Notes: generated from the sequence alone by a model not told the origin. Shown: positions 16,029-25,367, counted from the first letter of the stretch. The stretch: 40,500 bases of DNA from Chloroflexota bacterium (GCA_026707405.1 JAPOWW010000008.1:1-40500); one strand, 5' to 3'. A program made the numbers and translations.

Positions 16029-17030
16029 GTGACAGGAAACGCGTCCCGATTCAGAGTCCTGATTACCGACTACGTATGGCCCAACACCAACGTCGAGCGC
16101 GAAGTTCTGGAGCGGATCGGCGCCGAGGCCATCGAGTCCGACAGCCCCGATGAAGAGCGTCTGGCGGAGTTGGCCGCCGACTGCGACGCGATCCTGACTT
16201 GCTTCGCCAAGGTAACGGACAAGGTCATCCGGTCGGCGTCCAACTTGCAGGTCGTCTCCAGGTACGGCGTCGGTGTGGACAACATATCCGTCGATACCGC
16301 GACGGGGCTTGGAATACCGGTCACGTACGTGCCCGACTACTGTATCGAGGAAGTCGCCGATCACTCCATGGCCCTGCTGCTGACGCTGGCCCGAAGCGTG
16401 GTCAACCTCAACGCCGGAGTGCGGTCGGGTGGATGGGATCCCAGCCTGGGGAGACCTGTCTACAGGCTCCGCGGCAAGGTGGTTGGGATAGTTGGATACG
16501 GACGGATCGGACGGGCCGTGGCCGGGCGCGCGCAAGCGTTTGGGTTCGAAATCGCGGTCCACGATCCGTATTTGACCGCGGACATGTTCCCGGCGGGGCA
16601 GGCCCCGAAATTCGTCAGCTTCGACGAGCTGCTGGCGGTCTCGGACTTCGTGAGCGTTCATACGCCGCTGACGACCGACACCCGCCACCTTATCGGCGAG
16701 CCGGAGCTCAAGAAAATGAAATCGTCGGCTTTTCTGATAAACACCTGCCGGGGGCCGGTGATCGACGAATACGCGCTGGCCCGGGCGCTGGACGACGGCG
16801 AACTGGCGGGAGCGGGCATAGATGTCCTGGAAGGTGAGCCTCCGCCGTCGGATCATCCCATCCGTTCGGCGCGCAACGCCGTGATAACTCCGCATACGGC
16901 GTTCTATTCCGAGGAGTCATTGCACGAGCTTCAGCGACGGACCGCGCAGAGCGCGGCTGACGTGCTGTGCGGCAAGGTCCCGGAGAACATCTACAACGCC
17001 GACGCGCTGGCGGCGGCTGGAAACAACTGA
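16029..17030 (+). CDS. D-isomer-specific 2-hydroxyacid dehydrogenase (CtBP/phosphoglycerate dehydrogenase-like)
   Basis: I choose GTG 16029 (333 residues) because GAGGTGA lies just before it; GTGs at 16023 and 16008 are alternatives. The NAD-binding motif is VGYGRIGRA, and the catalytic Arg (NTCRGPVID), Glu (DVLEGEP) and His (TPHTAFYSE) are all present. The N-terminal VLITDYVWPNTNVER is typical of the C-terminal-binding-protein-like branch. These enzymes interconvert 2-keto acids and D-2-hydroxyacids. It is followed by an SDR and an enolase-superfamily dehydratase on the same strand, which suggests a role in sugar-acid or hydroxyacid breakdown. The precise substrate is unknown. Confidence 0.92.
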   Translation: MTGNASRFRVLITDYVWPNTNVEREVLERIGAEAIESDSPDEERLAELAADCDAILTCFAKVTDKVIRSASNLQVVSRYGVGVDNISVDTATGLGIPVTYVPDYCIEEVADHSMALLLTLARSVVNLNAGVRSGGWDPSLGRPVYRLRGKVVGIVGYGRIGRAVAGRAQAFGFEIAVHDPYLTADMFPAGQAPKFVSFDELLAVSDFVSVHTPLTTDTRHLIGEPELKKMKSSAFLINTCRGPVIDEYALARALDDGELAGAGIDVLEGEPPPSDHPIRSARNAVITPHTAFYSEESLHELQRRTAQSAADVLCGKVPENIYNADALAAAGNN

Positions 17031-17084
17031 CGGGCTGTTTGGTACACCGGAGGCGGACCTGTATTGAATAGGCGCGGCGCCTAA

Positions 17085-17837
17085 ATGTCGGGACGGTTCG
17101 AGGGCAAGGTTGTGATGGTCACCGGCGGCGGTTCCGGCATGGGTGAGGCTGCCTCTCTCGCCTTTGCCCGTGAAGGCGCCCAGGTTATCGTCGTGGACCT
17201 TGACCCCAAGGGCGGCTCCGATACCGTGACCCGGATCGAACGGGCGGATGGCCAAGCGCTGTACTGGCAGGCGGACGTTTCGAGCGAGTCGGAAGTCGAG
17301 TCGGCGGTGCGGGCGGCGGTGGATGCCTACGGTGCGCTGGACTGCGCCTTCAACAACGCCGGTTTCGTGGGCAGCGACGCCAAGATAGCCGAGTATCTGG
17401 AATCCGAATGGGACCGCTTGATCGACGTGAATCTCAAGGGCGTCTGGCTCTGCATGAAGTATCAGATACGGCACATGCTCGCGCAGGGTGGTGGGGCGAT
17501 CGTCAACAACTCCTCGGCGCTCGGTCTCGTCGGTGGAGGCGGCGGCGCTTACGCCGCCAGCAAGCACGCGGTGGTGGGACTCACCAAAACGGCTGCGTTG
17601 GAATACGCCCGCGATGGGATTCGGATCAACGCCGTGTGCCCCGGCCCGACCGCAACTCCGCCGCTATTGCGTTTGCTAGATGATCCGGAACGCCGCCGCA
17701 GGTCGGCCGAGCGAATTCCAATGGGGCGGCTTGGACAGCCTTCGGAGATCGCCGAGGCCGTATTGTGGCTGTGCTCTGACGCCGCGTCTTTCGTGACGGG
17801 CAGCGCGTTCTCCGTGGACGGTGGGCACGTTGCCTGA
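17085..17837 (+). CDS. Short-chain dehydrogenase/reductase (SDR)
   Basis: A 250-residue classical SDR. It shows the cofactor motif TGGGSGMG (13-20), NNAG (90-93), the catalytic Tyr and Lys in YAASK (156-160), and a C-terminal SVDGGHVA ending. D38 after the second strand (VVVDLD-like) favours NAD(H) over NADP(H). It overlaps the open frame of the next gene but not that gene's likely start, which is 8 bases after this stop. With the enolase-superfamily dehydratase it may act in oxidation of a sugar or sugar acid. Confidence 0.93.
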   Translation: MSGRFEGKVVMVTGGGSGMGEAASLAFAREGAQVIVVDLDPKGGSDTVTRIERADGQALYWQADVSSESEVESAVRAAVDAYGALDCAFNNAGFVGSDAKIAEYLESEWDRLIDVNLKGVWLCMKYQIRHMLAQGGGAIVNNSSALGLVGGGGGAYAASKHAVVGLTKTAALEYARDGIRINAVCPGPTATPPLLRLLDDPERRRRSAERIPMGRLGQPSEIAEAVLWLCSDAASFVTGSAFSVDGGHVA

Positions 17838-17844
17838 AGGTCCC

Positions 17845-18978
17845 ATGAGGATCGAGCGAATCGAAGTCTTTCTCTATACCCGGCCGCTCGAGCGGGAGTT
17901 CTGGATGTCGCTCGCGCCGATCACCCAGTCCCGCGAAATCGTCGTGCGGCTTACCACCGATGCCGGGCTGCAGGGCATCGGTCAATGCCACGGCGGCCCG
18001 ATGGAGCAGGTGGGACAGATAATCACAGGACAGTTTCGCGAGGTCCTGATTGGCGCCGACCCCTTCGAGCACGAGCGCCTGTGGTCGGAGATGTTCGCGC
18101 ATAACCACCGGCCTGGATGGTCGTTGAACGGCTGGCGGCACGAAACGATTATGACCGCCATAGCTGGCGTCGACATCGCGCTCTGGGACCTGATGGGAAA
18201 GGCGTCGGAGCGTTCGGTGTGCAAGCTGCTCGGAGGGCAGCGGACCGAGGCTGAGGCGTACGCGACCGGCGGCTACTACGAGGAAGGCAAGGACGTAGCC
18301 GGTCTGGTCGACGAGGTCGGAGTCTACGTCGGCGAACGCGGTTACAAGGCAGTAAAGCTGAAGGTCGGCCGCGGCGAACTGGCCGACGACCTCGAACGGG
18401 TAGGCGCGGTGAGATCGGCGTTTCCTCAAATCGACATAATGCTGGACGCCAACCAGGGATGGGACGTGCCGACGGCCATTCGAGCGGCGGGTGAGTTCGA
18501 GAGCATGAATATCCGCTGGCTGGAAGAGCCTGTCCACTGGTATGACGAAGTGGACGGTCTGCGCCGCGTGGCCGAAAGCACCTCTATCCCCATAGCTTCA
18601 GGTGAGGGCGAGACGACGCGGTTTGGATGCAGGGACCTCGTCAAGTGGGGCGAAATACAGGTCATGCAGTTTGACTCGACGGTTGCGGGCGGCATCACCG
18701 AGTGGCGAAGAGTTGCCGCTCACGCCGACGCCCACGGCGTGAAGATGGCGCCTCATCACGATCCGCAGATTCACGTTCACTGTGTTGCGGGCGCACCCAA
18801 TGGCCTCATTCTCGAATCGTTTCCAAACCCCGACCGCGATCCCATCTGGGCAGAATTGATCGTCGGCACCGAGCCAATTGTCGATGGAGTGATGTCCGTC
18901 CCCGACCGCCCCGGTCTGGGGTACGACCTGAACTGGGACCTGCTGGAAGCGCGCGCGACGAAGCTGGAGACACGCTAG
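17845..18978 (+). CDS. Enolase-superfamily (mandelate racemase/muconate lactonizing type) enzyme, probable acid-sugar dehydratase
   Basis: I take ATG 17845 (377 residues), with GAAGG at 17836-17840; the frame opens earlier, inside the SDR gene. The barrel carries K171-x-K173 (KAVKLKVG), metal ligands D201 (MLDANQGWD), E227 (WLEEP) and E254 (ASGEGE), and a C-terminal base region with D277 (MQFDST) and H304/H305 (APHHDP). The KxK plus His-Asp arrangement is that of the mandelate racemase subgroup, many of whose members dehydrate sugar acids such as galactonate or fuconate to 2-keto-3-deoxy acids. The exact substrate needs assay. Such genes are strikingly expanded in SAR202. Confidence 0.92.
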   Translation: MRIERIEVFLYTRPLEREFWMSLAPITQSREIVVRLTTDAGLQGIGQCHGGPMEQVGQIITGQFREVLIGADPFEHERLWSEMFAHNHRPGWSLNGWRHETIMTAIAGVDIALWDLMGKASERSVCKLLGGQRTEAEAYATGGYYEEGKDVAGLVDEVGVYVGERGYKAVKLKVGRGELADDLERVGAVRSAFPQIDIMLDANQGWDVPTAIRAAGEFESMNIRWLEEPVHWYDEVDGLRRVAESTSIPIASGEGETTRFGCRDLVKWGEIQVMQFDSTVAGGITEWRRVAAHADAHGVKMAPHHDPQIHVHCVAGAPNGLILESFPNPDRDPIWAELIVGTEPIVDGVMSVPDRPGLGYDLNWDLLEARATKLETR

Positions 18979-19042
18979 GAATAGTCGTTTCGGGCGGCGC
19001 GATCCAGGTCGAGGCGCCGCCATTAGGAGGCCGCACTAGCAG

Positions 19043-20020
19043 ATGGACGTAGGTATAGGAATCGCCCTGGCGGTCGCAGTTTTGGTAGTCGTTGCGGGAG
19101 TGGTTCTATTCTCCAGACTGACGCAGATCGACAAGACGGTTAGCGCTTCGGAAGGCCGGCTTCGGAGCACGCTGGACACCCTGCAATCCGACCTCTCGCA
19201 GGTTACGACGTCCAGTCAGCAGTCGCTTACGCAGGTCAACGAGCGGCTCGGCGCCCTCGGCGAGTCGAACGCCCGGCTGCTGGAAGAGACCGGCAAACTT
19301 GGTGAGTTGCGGGAGGCCTTCAGAGTTCCGGGGCCGCGCGGCGGCTTTGGAGAGTTGCTGCTCGAAAACGCTTTGCGCGACGTTCTGCCCGCCGATCAAT
19401 ACACGATTCAACATTCATTCGCCGACGGAAGCAGAGTGGACGCGGCGGTCAAGATCGGTAAGCGGCTCGTTCCGATCGATTCCAAGTTCCCGACCGCGGC
19501 GTTCGACGAGTTGGCGGCGGCCGCCAACGAGGACGACAGACGCCGGGCGCGGCGGGCGTTCCTGAGAGCGGTGCGCGGGCACGTCGACGCGGTGGCGACC
19601 TACGTCAAGCCCGACGAGGGCACGGTTGACTATGCATTGATGTACGTGCCGGCCGAAAACGTCTTTCAGCAGATTGTCGTTCGCGAGAGGGGCGACGAGG
19701 CCGGCTCGGCGCCGGCCGACCATGCACGGTCGCGCAGCGTGATAATCACCTCTCCGAACACGCTCTATCTCTATCTGCAGACGATTGCGACGGCGCTGCG
19801 CGGTTTCGCCATCGAGCGGCACGCCAGGGAGATTGGCGATCAGGTAGCTCGTCTGGCCAGAGACTTGAGCAGGGTTCTGGGAGAATCCGCGAAGCTGGGC
19901 GGGCATCTACGCCACGCTCGGTCCAAGTACGATGAAATCAACAGAGACCTGCACCGGTTTCACCAACGCCTATCGGATGCGGGACAGGGAGCGGACGATC
20001 ACGAGACTCGGAAAGACTAA
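19043..20020 (+). CDS. rmuC: RmuC family DNA recombination protein
   Basis: A 325-residue protein starting at ATG 19043 with AGGAGG 12 bases before. Residues ~5-25 form one transmembrane helix, ~30-90 a coiled coil, and the conserved RmuC nuclease-like core follows (VPGPRGGFGELLLENAL, then KRLVPIDSKFP, then YVPAENVFQQI and ITSPNTLYLYL). RmuC limits inversions between inverted repeats and has a PD-(D/E)XK-like fold. It is on the short side for the family. It follows the dehydratase by ~64 bases but is functionally unrelated to it. Confidence 0.92.
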   Translation: MDVGIGIALAVAVLVVVAGVVLFSRLTQIDKTVSASEGRLRSTLDTLQSDLSQVTTSSQQSLTQVNERLGALGESNARLLEETGKLGELREAFRVPGPRGGFGELLLENALRDVLPADQYTIQHSFADGSRVDAAVKIGKRLVPIDSKFPTAAFDELAAAANEDDRRRARRAFLRAVRGHVDAVATYVKPDEGTVDYALMYVPAENVFQQIVVRERGDEAGSAPADHARSRSVIITSPNTLYLYLQTIATALRGFAIERHAREIGDQVARLARDLSRVLGESAKLGGHLRHARSKYDEINRDLHRFHQRLSDAGQGADDHETRKD

Positions 20021-20113
20021 CTCCGCTCTCGAATAGTCAACTGTGGAGGGGCGGGCGGCCCCGTGCGCTGTAGACGCAGATACTCACGTATTTCGCGCCG
20101 CGATTAGGTTGAC

Positions 20114-21805
20114 CTACCCGACCGGCGGCCGCCAACGCCTTGCCGGGCTTATTTGAGTCTTATCCAGCCCCGTTAGAGCAGTGTAGGCGAGGCGAGGAAC
20201 GAATCCGGCGTCGAGCAGGCTGAAACCGTGCTCCGAGGTATAGGGAAGGTTCAACGTTCGGAAATTGAGATTGAACACGAACATCGCGTGCACGTAGGGG
20301 AAGTCCTCTTCGATCAGCTCCAGCGCGTCGACCAGATAGCGAGTCTGCTCCTCCTCGGTTATCAGTTCGCCGTATCGAAAGTCCGGATGCAGGTTGTCGG
20401 ACGTCCAGCCGACTTCGGTCATCCACATCGGTTTGGCGCCGTCGTCGAATTCCTCCATCACCGCGCGTATTTGGGTAAACCGCTTGAAGAAGAAGCTGGG
20501 ATGAGACCGAAAAGGCCCGAACTCGTCCCCGAACCACTGGTCGTATTCGGCGTGCGGGGGAGAGCGGTAGCCGTATGAGTGGTTACCCATCGCGTCGAAC
20601 GCCCCTCGCACCACGCCGCCCTGGTATTTGTAAGCGGTGCGGAGAAACTCGATGTCGTCAACGCCTAGGGTCGGATCGCCCGCGCCGTTCTGGGCAAGAC
20701 CGGCGAACAGAACCAGAGCATTGGGGTCAGACTGCTTGACGCCGCGGTAGCCATGCTGAAGAAGCTGGACGTACTCGTGGGAGTCAACCCTCTGCCCCCA
20801 GAATCGAGCAAGGTTAGGTTCGTTCCAGATCTCGTACGCCGCGATTTTGCCCTCATAGCGTTCGGCCACGTCGGCCATGAATCGTTGAAACTTGCTCAAA
20901 TCGTCCGGGCGCCCCGGCCCTTCTTCCGAGCGCGACCATCCGGGCGAGTCGACGATCGTTACCAGGATTTGGAGATTGTGAAACTCGGCGGCGTCGACGA
21001 AGGCGTCAAACTCGACCCATTCGTACTGGCCCTCGACCGGCTCTATCTCGCTCCACAGGATCAGATGCTTGATCCAACTGAATCCCGCTTCGGCAACGAA
21101 TTTGACGACCTCTCGATGTTGCAATGCGTACCATGTGTGTGCCTGAATGCCGTAGCGCAGCGGACTCGGTGGCGGTCGGGCCGACCCGCGGAGCGACTTC
21201 TGCACCAGTTCGCGACCGACGTTGCCGATCTGGACGACATATGGAGTTCCAATGTTTTCGGGGTAGTACTCGAGCCGCGCCTTGGTGAAGTACTGGACCT
21301 TCGGCGTCCATCCGAGGCCGTCATCGTATTCAGGACTGATCGGAGGGCCGAACTCCCTAAACCCCTCGTGGGCGAAGTAGAAGTCCTTGAAAGCGAAGCT
21401 GATCGTGTAGCCCGTCTCGGGAAAATAGAGATGCGCGGTGCTGTCGTCAGGGAGGACCCCAGGAGCGAAGGGCATTCTGTGGCGCACCAGGTCTAGACCG
21501 ACGTCGCCCTTATGTATGTGGCCGGTGATGAGGTTGAGCTCGAGTCTGCCTTTCAGAAAATACTGGATGAGAGTATCGCCATTGCGAACGGGAGCGGTTT
21601 CGGGCGGCCCCAGGAAATAGCGGCCGTTGTTCCTTTCGTAGAAGGGCCAGAATTCGTGCGCCATGCACACGTCGCCATTGCATATCGGAGCGGTCGAATC
21701 TGGCGACGCGCCGACCGCGATTAATGCACACACCGCCAGAGCAGCCAAGCCAGCCAGCCGGCGCTTGAGACTGCTCGATGTCTCCTGTAGCGATCCTAGA
21801 GGCAA
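20114..21805 (-). CDS. Secreted glycoside-hydrolase-like protein with N-terminal repeat modules
   Basis: A 563-residue protein with a signal peptide at ~13-38. Two copies of a module of the form F-x-x-G-x-x-FGPP ... VQYF-x-x-RLE-x-xP follow (about 52-110 and 145-203), a wall- or surface-associated repeat style seen in Chloroflexota secreted proteins. The rest is a TIM-barrel of the GH-A clan: the acid/base Glu is E329 in YEIWNEPNL and the nucleophile is E464 in MWMTEVGW. It resembles GH39/GH5-like beta-glycosidases but I cannot name the family. It stands alone on the minus strand. Its products could feed the ABC importer, by inference. Confidence 0.85.
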   Translation of the reverse strand: MPLGSLQETSSSLKRRLAGLAALAVCALIAVGASPDSTAPICNGDVCMAHEFWPFYERNNGRYFLGPPETAPVRNGDTLIQYFLKGRLELNLITGHIHKGDVGLDLVRHRMPFAPGVLPDDSTAHLYFPETGYTISFAFKDFYFAHEGFREFGPPISPEYDDGLGWTPKVQYFTKARLEYYPENIGTPYVVQIGNVGRELVQKSLRGSARPPPSPLRYGIQAHTWYALQHREVVKFVAEAGFSWIKHLILWSEIEPVEGQYEWVEFDAFVDAAEFHNLQILVTIVDSPGWSRSEEGPGRPDDLSKFQRFMADVAERYEGKIAAYEIWNEPNLARFWGQRVDSHEYVQLLQHGYRGVKQSDPNALVLFAGLAQNGAGDPTLGVDDIEFLRTAYKYQGGVVRGAFDAMGNHSYGYRSPPHAEYDQWFGDEFGPFRSHPSFFFKRFTQIRAVMEEFDDGAKPMWMTEVGWTSDNLHPDFRYGELITEEEQTRYLVDALELIEEDFPYVHAMFVFNLNFRTLNLPYTSEHGFSLLDAGFVPRLAYTALTGLDKTQISPARRWRPPVG

Positions 21806-21986
21806 CGACCGTTAGGGTTCGTGAATGTCAATTCAGGCGGTCCTCAACTCGTGTATGGTGATTGGAAACGTCGTTCCGGATCGTGTTCGCAGCCGTCTGT
21901 TCAAGTCCCAGATAGGTTAATAGCACGGTCAAGCCCAGGCCAGAAAACCGCGTGGGATCGCCCGACGTCCGGGCAAAGGGAGGAAG

Positions 21987-22886
21987 ATGGGGCCGATAGG
22001 CGTCTTTTTGAGATGTACCGGTCGGAAGGACCCGGCTGAAGCGCTGGCGGCGGTGCGATCTATCGGGCTGCGCACGGTACAGATAAGCAAGCTCGACGAT
22101 CAATACTACTCGCCCCAGGGAGCGGCGGAATTCAAGTCCCTGATCGATAGCCATGGGATTCAGGCCACCTCCGTTGTAATCGTCTTCGACGGCGAGAGCT
22201 ATCAAGACGTCCCGGCCGTCATGGCGACCGTGGGATACAGGCCCGCCGAGCTCCTGGAGGAGCGGCTTGATTACAGTCGAAAGTGCGTCGATTTCGCCCA
22301 AGCGCTTGGTGTGGGAGTGGTCACCGTACACATGGGATTTCTCCCGACTGATGATGCGGACCCCGCATACGCGCGGCTCCTGGGGGCTGTCCGCGAGGTC
22401 GCCAGCTACTCGGCCGAGCGGGGCGTTACCCTCTCGCTAGAGACCGGCCAGGAGTCCGGGGAGGAGTTGGCCCGGTTCCTCGACAAGATTCCCGAGTATC
22501 CGGTCGGCGTCAATTTCGACTTCGCCAACATGGTCATGTACCGCATGGACGATCCCACCGGCGCGCTTCGTCGCGTCTTGGACAGGGTGACGTCGGTCCA
22601 CGTCAAGGACGGTCTGCCGCCGGCTAGTCCCGACGCGCTGGGACTGGAGACGCCGCCAGGTACTGGCAAGGCCAAGGTGAAGGAGTGTCTGGAGATCCTT
22701 CACCGGGCGGATTTCAAGGGGCCGCTGATCATCGAGAACTACACCTGGCGGATAGGTGGCGATCCCCACGCGGCGGGCTTGAGCGAGGACGAGGACGCGA
22801 CAGCGTGGACGGCTGATCCTCTGGAGTCGTTGACTTACGCCAAGGAATACGTCGAACGCTGCCTGGAGGAGATCGGCGCTGCCTGA
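21987..22886 (+). CDS. Sugar phosphate isomerase/epimerase-like TIM-barrel protein
   Basis: A 299-residue protein starting at ATG with GGGAGGAAG just before. It matches the xylose isomerase-like/AP endonuclease 2 superfamily: a VTVHMGFLP strand end, SLETGQESGEEL (metal-binding Glu), GVNFDFANM, SVHVKDGLPP and FKGPLIIENYTW (second Glu), in the usual order. These proteins isomerise or epimerise sugars, inosose or hydroxypyruvate. It leads a run of same-strand genes with the metallo-hydrolase-like gene 69 bases on. The substrate is unknown. Confidence 0.9.
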   Translation: MGPIGVFLRCTGRKDPAEALAAVRSIGLRTVQISKLDDQYYSPQGAAEFKSLIDSHGIQATSVVIVFDGESYQDVPAVMATVGYRPAELLEERLDYSRKCVDFAQALGVGVVTVHMGFLPTDDADPAYARLLGAVREVASYSAERGVTLSLETGQESGEELARFLDKIPEYPVGVNFDFANMVMYRMDDPTGALRRVLDRVTSVHVKDGLPPASPDALGLETPPGTGKAKVKECLEILHRADFKGPLIIENYTWRIGGDPHAAGLSEDEDATAWTADPLESLTYAKEYVERCLEEIGAA

Positions 22887-22955
22887 GAGCGTCACATCGC
22901 TTGACCGGGTTCGCAAGACGAGTGCTGTCTCAGGGCGGCTAGTCCGATTCGTCGA

Positions 22956-23600
22956 GTGCGCTTGGCCAAATCCCTGTTGAAACAGCTATTCGACAATGTC
23001 TGGACGTGGGAGGGACCGGAGCCGGGTTGCCCGACCCTCTGTAGGGGGTACGTTGTTGCTACTCCGAATGGAACAGTGCTGGTTGATCCTCCGTTCTCGT
23101 CGGACGGCAAGCTCCAAGAGTTACCCGGTCGGCGAATACCTATCGCCGCGCTGTTGACTAATCACTTTCATATAAGGTCCGCAGGAGGATTCCGTACCGA
23201 GTTCGGATGCGACGTATACATGCACGCGGCGGAGGAATCTTGGACCGATTTCAGAGCCGACCACTATTTCTCTGACAACGATTTGTTGCAAGCGTGCTTT
23301 CGCGCGATCCGGATTCCAAACTCGAACTTCAGCGGAGCTACCGCCTTCCTGTTTGAGTCCGGCGACGGAATTCTGTTTGTGGGCGAAGCAATAGACGTTC
23401 GTGACTCGAAGACGTTATGGAAGATCTACACTCGATATCTGGCACGGACCTGTTCGACGGTGGAAGAGAGCATTGAGGAGCTTAAAGTCTTGCTGGATCA
23501 TCAATTCGACGCGTTGCTTCCGGCACATGACGAGCCAATGCTCACCGGCGCCAAGACCGCGCTGAGGGAGTTCCTGGCAAATCCAATTACTCGATACTAG
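22956..23600 (+). CDS. Metallo-beta-lactamase-fold protein with a degenerate metal site
   Basis: A 214-residue protein. The fold is suggested by GTVLVDPPFS, then TNHFHIRSAGGF, then GDGILFVGEAID and LLPAHDEP. In an active enzyme the second motif would read H-x-H-x-D-H, but here H70-F-H72 is followed by Ile-Arg-Ser, so the Asp-His pair is missing; the later His (H90, PAHDEP) remains. It may bind fewer metals or have a non-hydrolytic role. Start GTG 22956 or TTG 22962. It sits between the TIM-barrel gene and the acetyltransferase. Confidence 0.72.
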   Translation: MRLAKSLLKQLFDNVWTWEGPEPGCPTLCRGYVVATPNGTVLVDPPFSSDGKLQELPGRRIPIAALLTNHFHIRSAGGFRTEFGCDVYMHAAEESWTDFRADHYFSDNDLLQACFRAIRIPNSNFSGATAFLFESGDGILFVGEAIDVRDSKTLWKIYTRYLARTCSTVEESIEELKVLLDHQFDALLPAHDEPMLTGAKTALREFLANPITRY

Positions 23601-23636
23601 ACTTGCCGGAAGCGGGCGGCTCCGGACGTCCGATTA

Positions 23637-24194
23637 GTGAGCCGCCGACCAGGTTCGATTCGGCCGGTGCCGCTCGTCATCGCGGTGGTGAGGCGAGATG
23701 AGATCGGGGACGATCTTTGGCGGCGCGTGGTCGCGCTGTGCGATCGCGCTTTCGATGAGGACATGGAGACCATACTTGCCGACTTGATCGACTCGACACA
23801 CGTATTGGCTGAGTTCGAGGGAGTCTTGGCGGGCCATGCCTGTTGGGTCACGAGATGGCTGAGCGCCGATTACAGACCACCGCTCCGGACTGCCTACATA
23901 GAGGCCGTCGCCACCGATCCGAACCTTCAACGCCGCGGGATCGGCGGAGCGACTATGAAGCGGGTCGGACGCGAGATTCGGACCTATGAGCTAGGCGGGC
24001 TGTGTCCAAACTATCCGGAGTTCTACGCGCGATTCGGCTGGGAGACCTGGCGTGGGCCGCTGGCGATCCGCACCCACGACGGACTGCTGGAAACGCCGGA
24101 CGAGCACGTGATGATCCTGCGTACGCCACTCACGCCCCGCATCGATCTGGATGCCCGGCTAACCGCCGAGTGGCGCCCGGGTGAAGTCTGGTAG
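23637..24194 (+). CDS. GNAT acetyltransferase resembling aminoglycoside 2'-N-acetyltransferase
   Basis: A 185-residue protein (a GTG at 23667 is an alternative start, giving 175 residues). The acetyl-CoA-binding signature is AVATDPNLQRRGIGGATM. The strongest clue is the C-terminal part: YARFGWETWRGPLAIRT, then TPDEHVMILRTP and the end AEWRPGEVW. As I recall the mycobacterial AAC(2')-I enzymes, they have YASRGWLPWHGP, TPDDDGTVFVLP and DWRAGDVW at the same places. In mycobacteria these enzymes acetylate aminoglycosides and may also act on cell-envelope sugars. The native substrate here is unknown. Confidence 0.82.
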   Translation: MSRRPGSIRPVPLVIAVVRRDEIGDDLWRRVVALCDRAFDEDMETILADLIDSTHVLAEFEGVLAGHACWVTRWLSADYRPPLRTAYIEAVATDPNLQRRGIGGATMKRVGREIRTYELGGLCPNYPEFYARFGWETWRGPLAIRTHDGLLETPDEHVMILRTPLTPRIDLDARLTAEWRPGEVW

Positions 24195-24200
24195 CCGCGG

Positions 24201-25367
24201 CTAGTAGATCGACTCCAGGACGGACTCGACGTCTTCGACCGTCGCGTCGACCGGGCTTTGGAGCATCAGGCGGCGCGTTGCGACCGTCGTTTCGGCGTAA
24301 TCTCGAAGATCTGACTCCGCAACGCCATAATTGCCCAGCTTCTGGTCAATTTCGACGTCGGTCACCATCTTCTCCATGATCGAGACTGCCTGGTCGGCCC
24401 GCTCCTGGCTGTCTGTCACCGAGTCGGGCACGCCCACCGCTCCGGCCAGGCCGTCGATCTTCTCCGGCACGCGCTCGGCGTAGAACCGCATTATCGGGAG
24501 CAGAAATATGGCGTTAGCGAGTCCGTGCGGCACTCCCGCCCGGGCTCCCAAGACGTGCGCCAGGGCGTGCACCATAGTCGTGCCGGCGTTGGCAAGGGTG
24601 TAGCCAGCCATCAGCGATCCGAGGGCCATGTGCGTTCGCGCCCGTCCGTCGCTGCCGTCCCGGTAGGCGTCGGCGAGATTTCCGAGGATCAGCCGCATGG
24701 CCCGGGTCGCGTACATCTGCGTGTGGCGCGTCGCCTTGTTGGAGATGTACGACTCGGCCGCGTGACAAAACGCGTCCACGCCCGTGTAGGCCGTGATGTT
24801 GGCCGGGACTCCGTGAGTGAGGTCGGGATCGACGAGCGCCACTTGCGGATATATATGAGGGCTTACAACCGCCATCTTGTTGGAGCGGTCGGGCAGAACG
24901 GCCACGGCATTGCCGGTGACCTCTGAGGCCGTGCCGGCGGTCGTCGGTATGGAGATCGTGGGCAGGCCAGGCTTTGGAATCATGTCTACACCCAGCATCT
25001 GCTCGGTAGCGAGGCCGTTTGTGACGGCGCAGGCGGCGATCTGAGAGGTGTCCATCGAGCTGCCGCCGCCGAGTCCCAGCACCACCTGGGCCCCAGATTC
25101 GGCTATAGCCTCCGCGCAGGCGTCGATACTGGTCGTCGGAGGCTCCGGCTCGACCCGGGTGTATGACTCGTATTCGATTCCGGCCTCGTCGAGCAGGTTC
25201 TCGGCCTGGCCGAGAATGCCAGCCTTTTCGATGCCGGCGTCCGTGGCGATAAAGGCCTTGGATCCACCCAGGAATCTGACCTGATCGGGGAGCGCCTCCA
25301 GCGAACCGGGACCGAAAACCACGTTAGCCGTAGTACGAAAGACGGAGTAGCTGACTTCCTGGCTCAT
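24201..25367 (-). CDS. Iron-containing alcohol dehydrogenase
   Basis: A 388-residue protein of family III alcohol dehydrogenases. The nucleotide-binding motif is GGGSSMD (100-106). The four iron ligands are visible: D198 and H202 (GVDAFCHA), H267 (MVHALAH) and H281 (GVPHGLANA). A purine-rich site (AAGAGG) lies ahead of the ATG at 25367. Family members interconvert alcohols and aldehydes or hydroxyacids and keto acids using NAD(P). It ends 6 bases from the convergent acetyltransferase gene. Its promoter was not found; the substrate is unknown. Confidence 0.95.
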   Translation of the reverse strand: MSQEVSYSVFRTTANVVFGPGSLEALPDQVRFLGGSKAFIATDAGIEKAGILGQAENLLDEAGIEYESYTRVEPEPPTTSIDACAEAIAESGAQVVLGLGGGSSMDTSQIAACAVTNGLATEQMLGVDMIPKPGLPTISIPTTAGTASEVTGNAVAVLPDRSNKMAVVSPHIYPQVALVDPDLTHGVPANITAYTGVDAFCHAAESYISNKATRHTQMYATRAMRLILGNLADAYRDGSDGRARTHMALGSLMAGYTLANAGTTMVHALAHVLGARAGVPHGLANAIFLLPIMRFYAERVPEKIDGLAGAVGVPDSVTDSQERADQAVSIMEKMVTDVEIDQKLGNYGVAESDLRDYAETTVATRRLMLQSPVDATVEDVESVLESIY

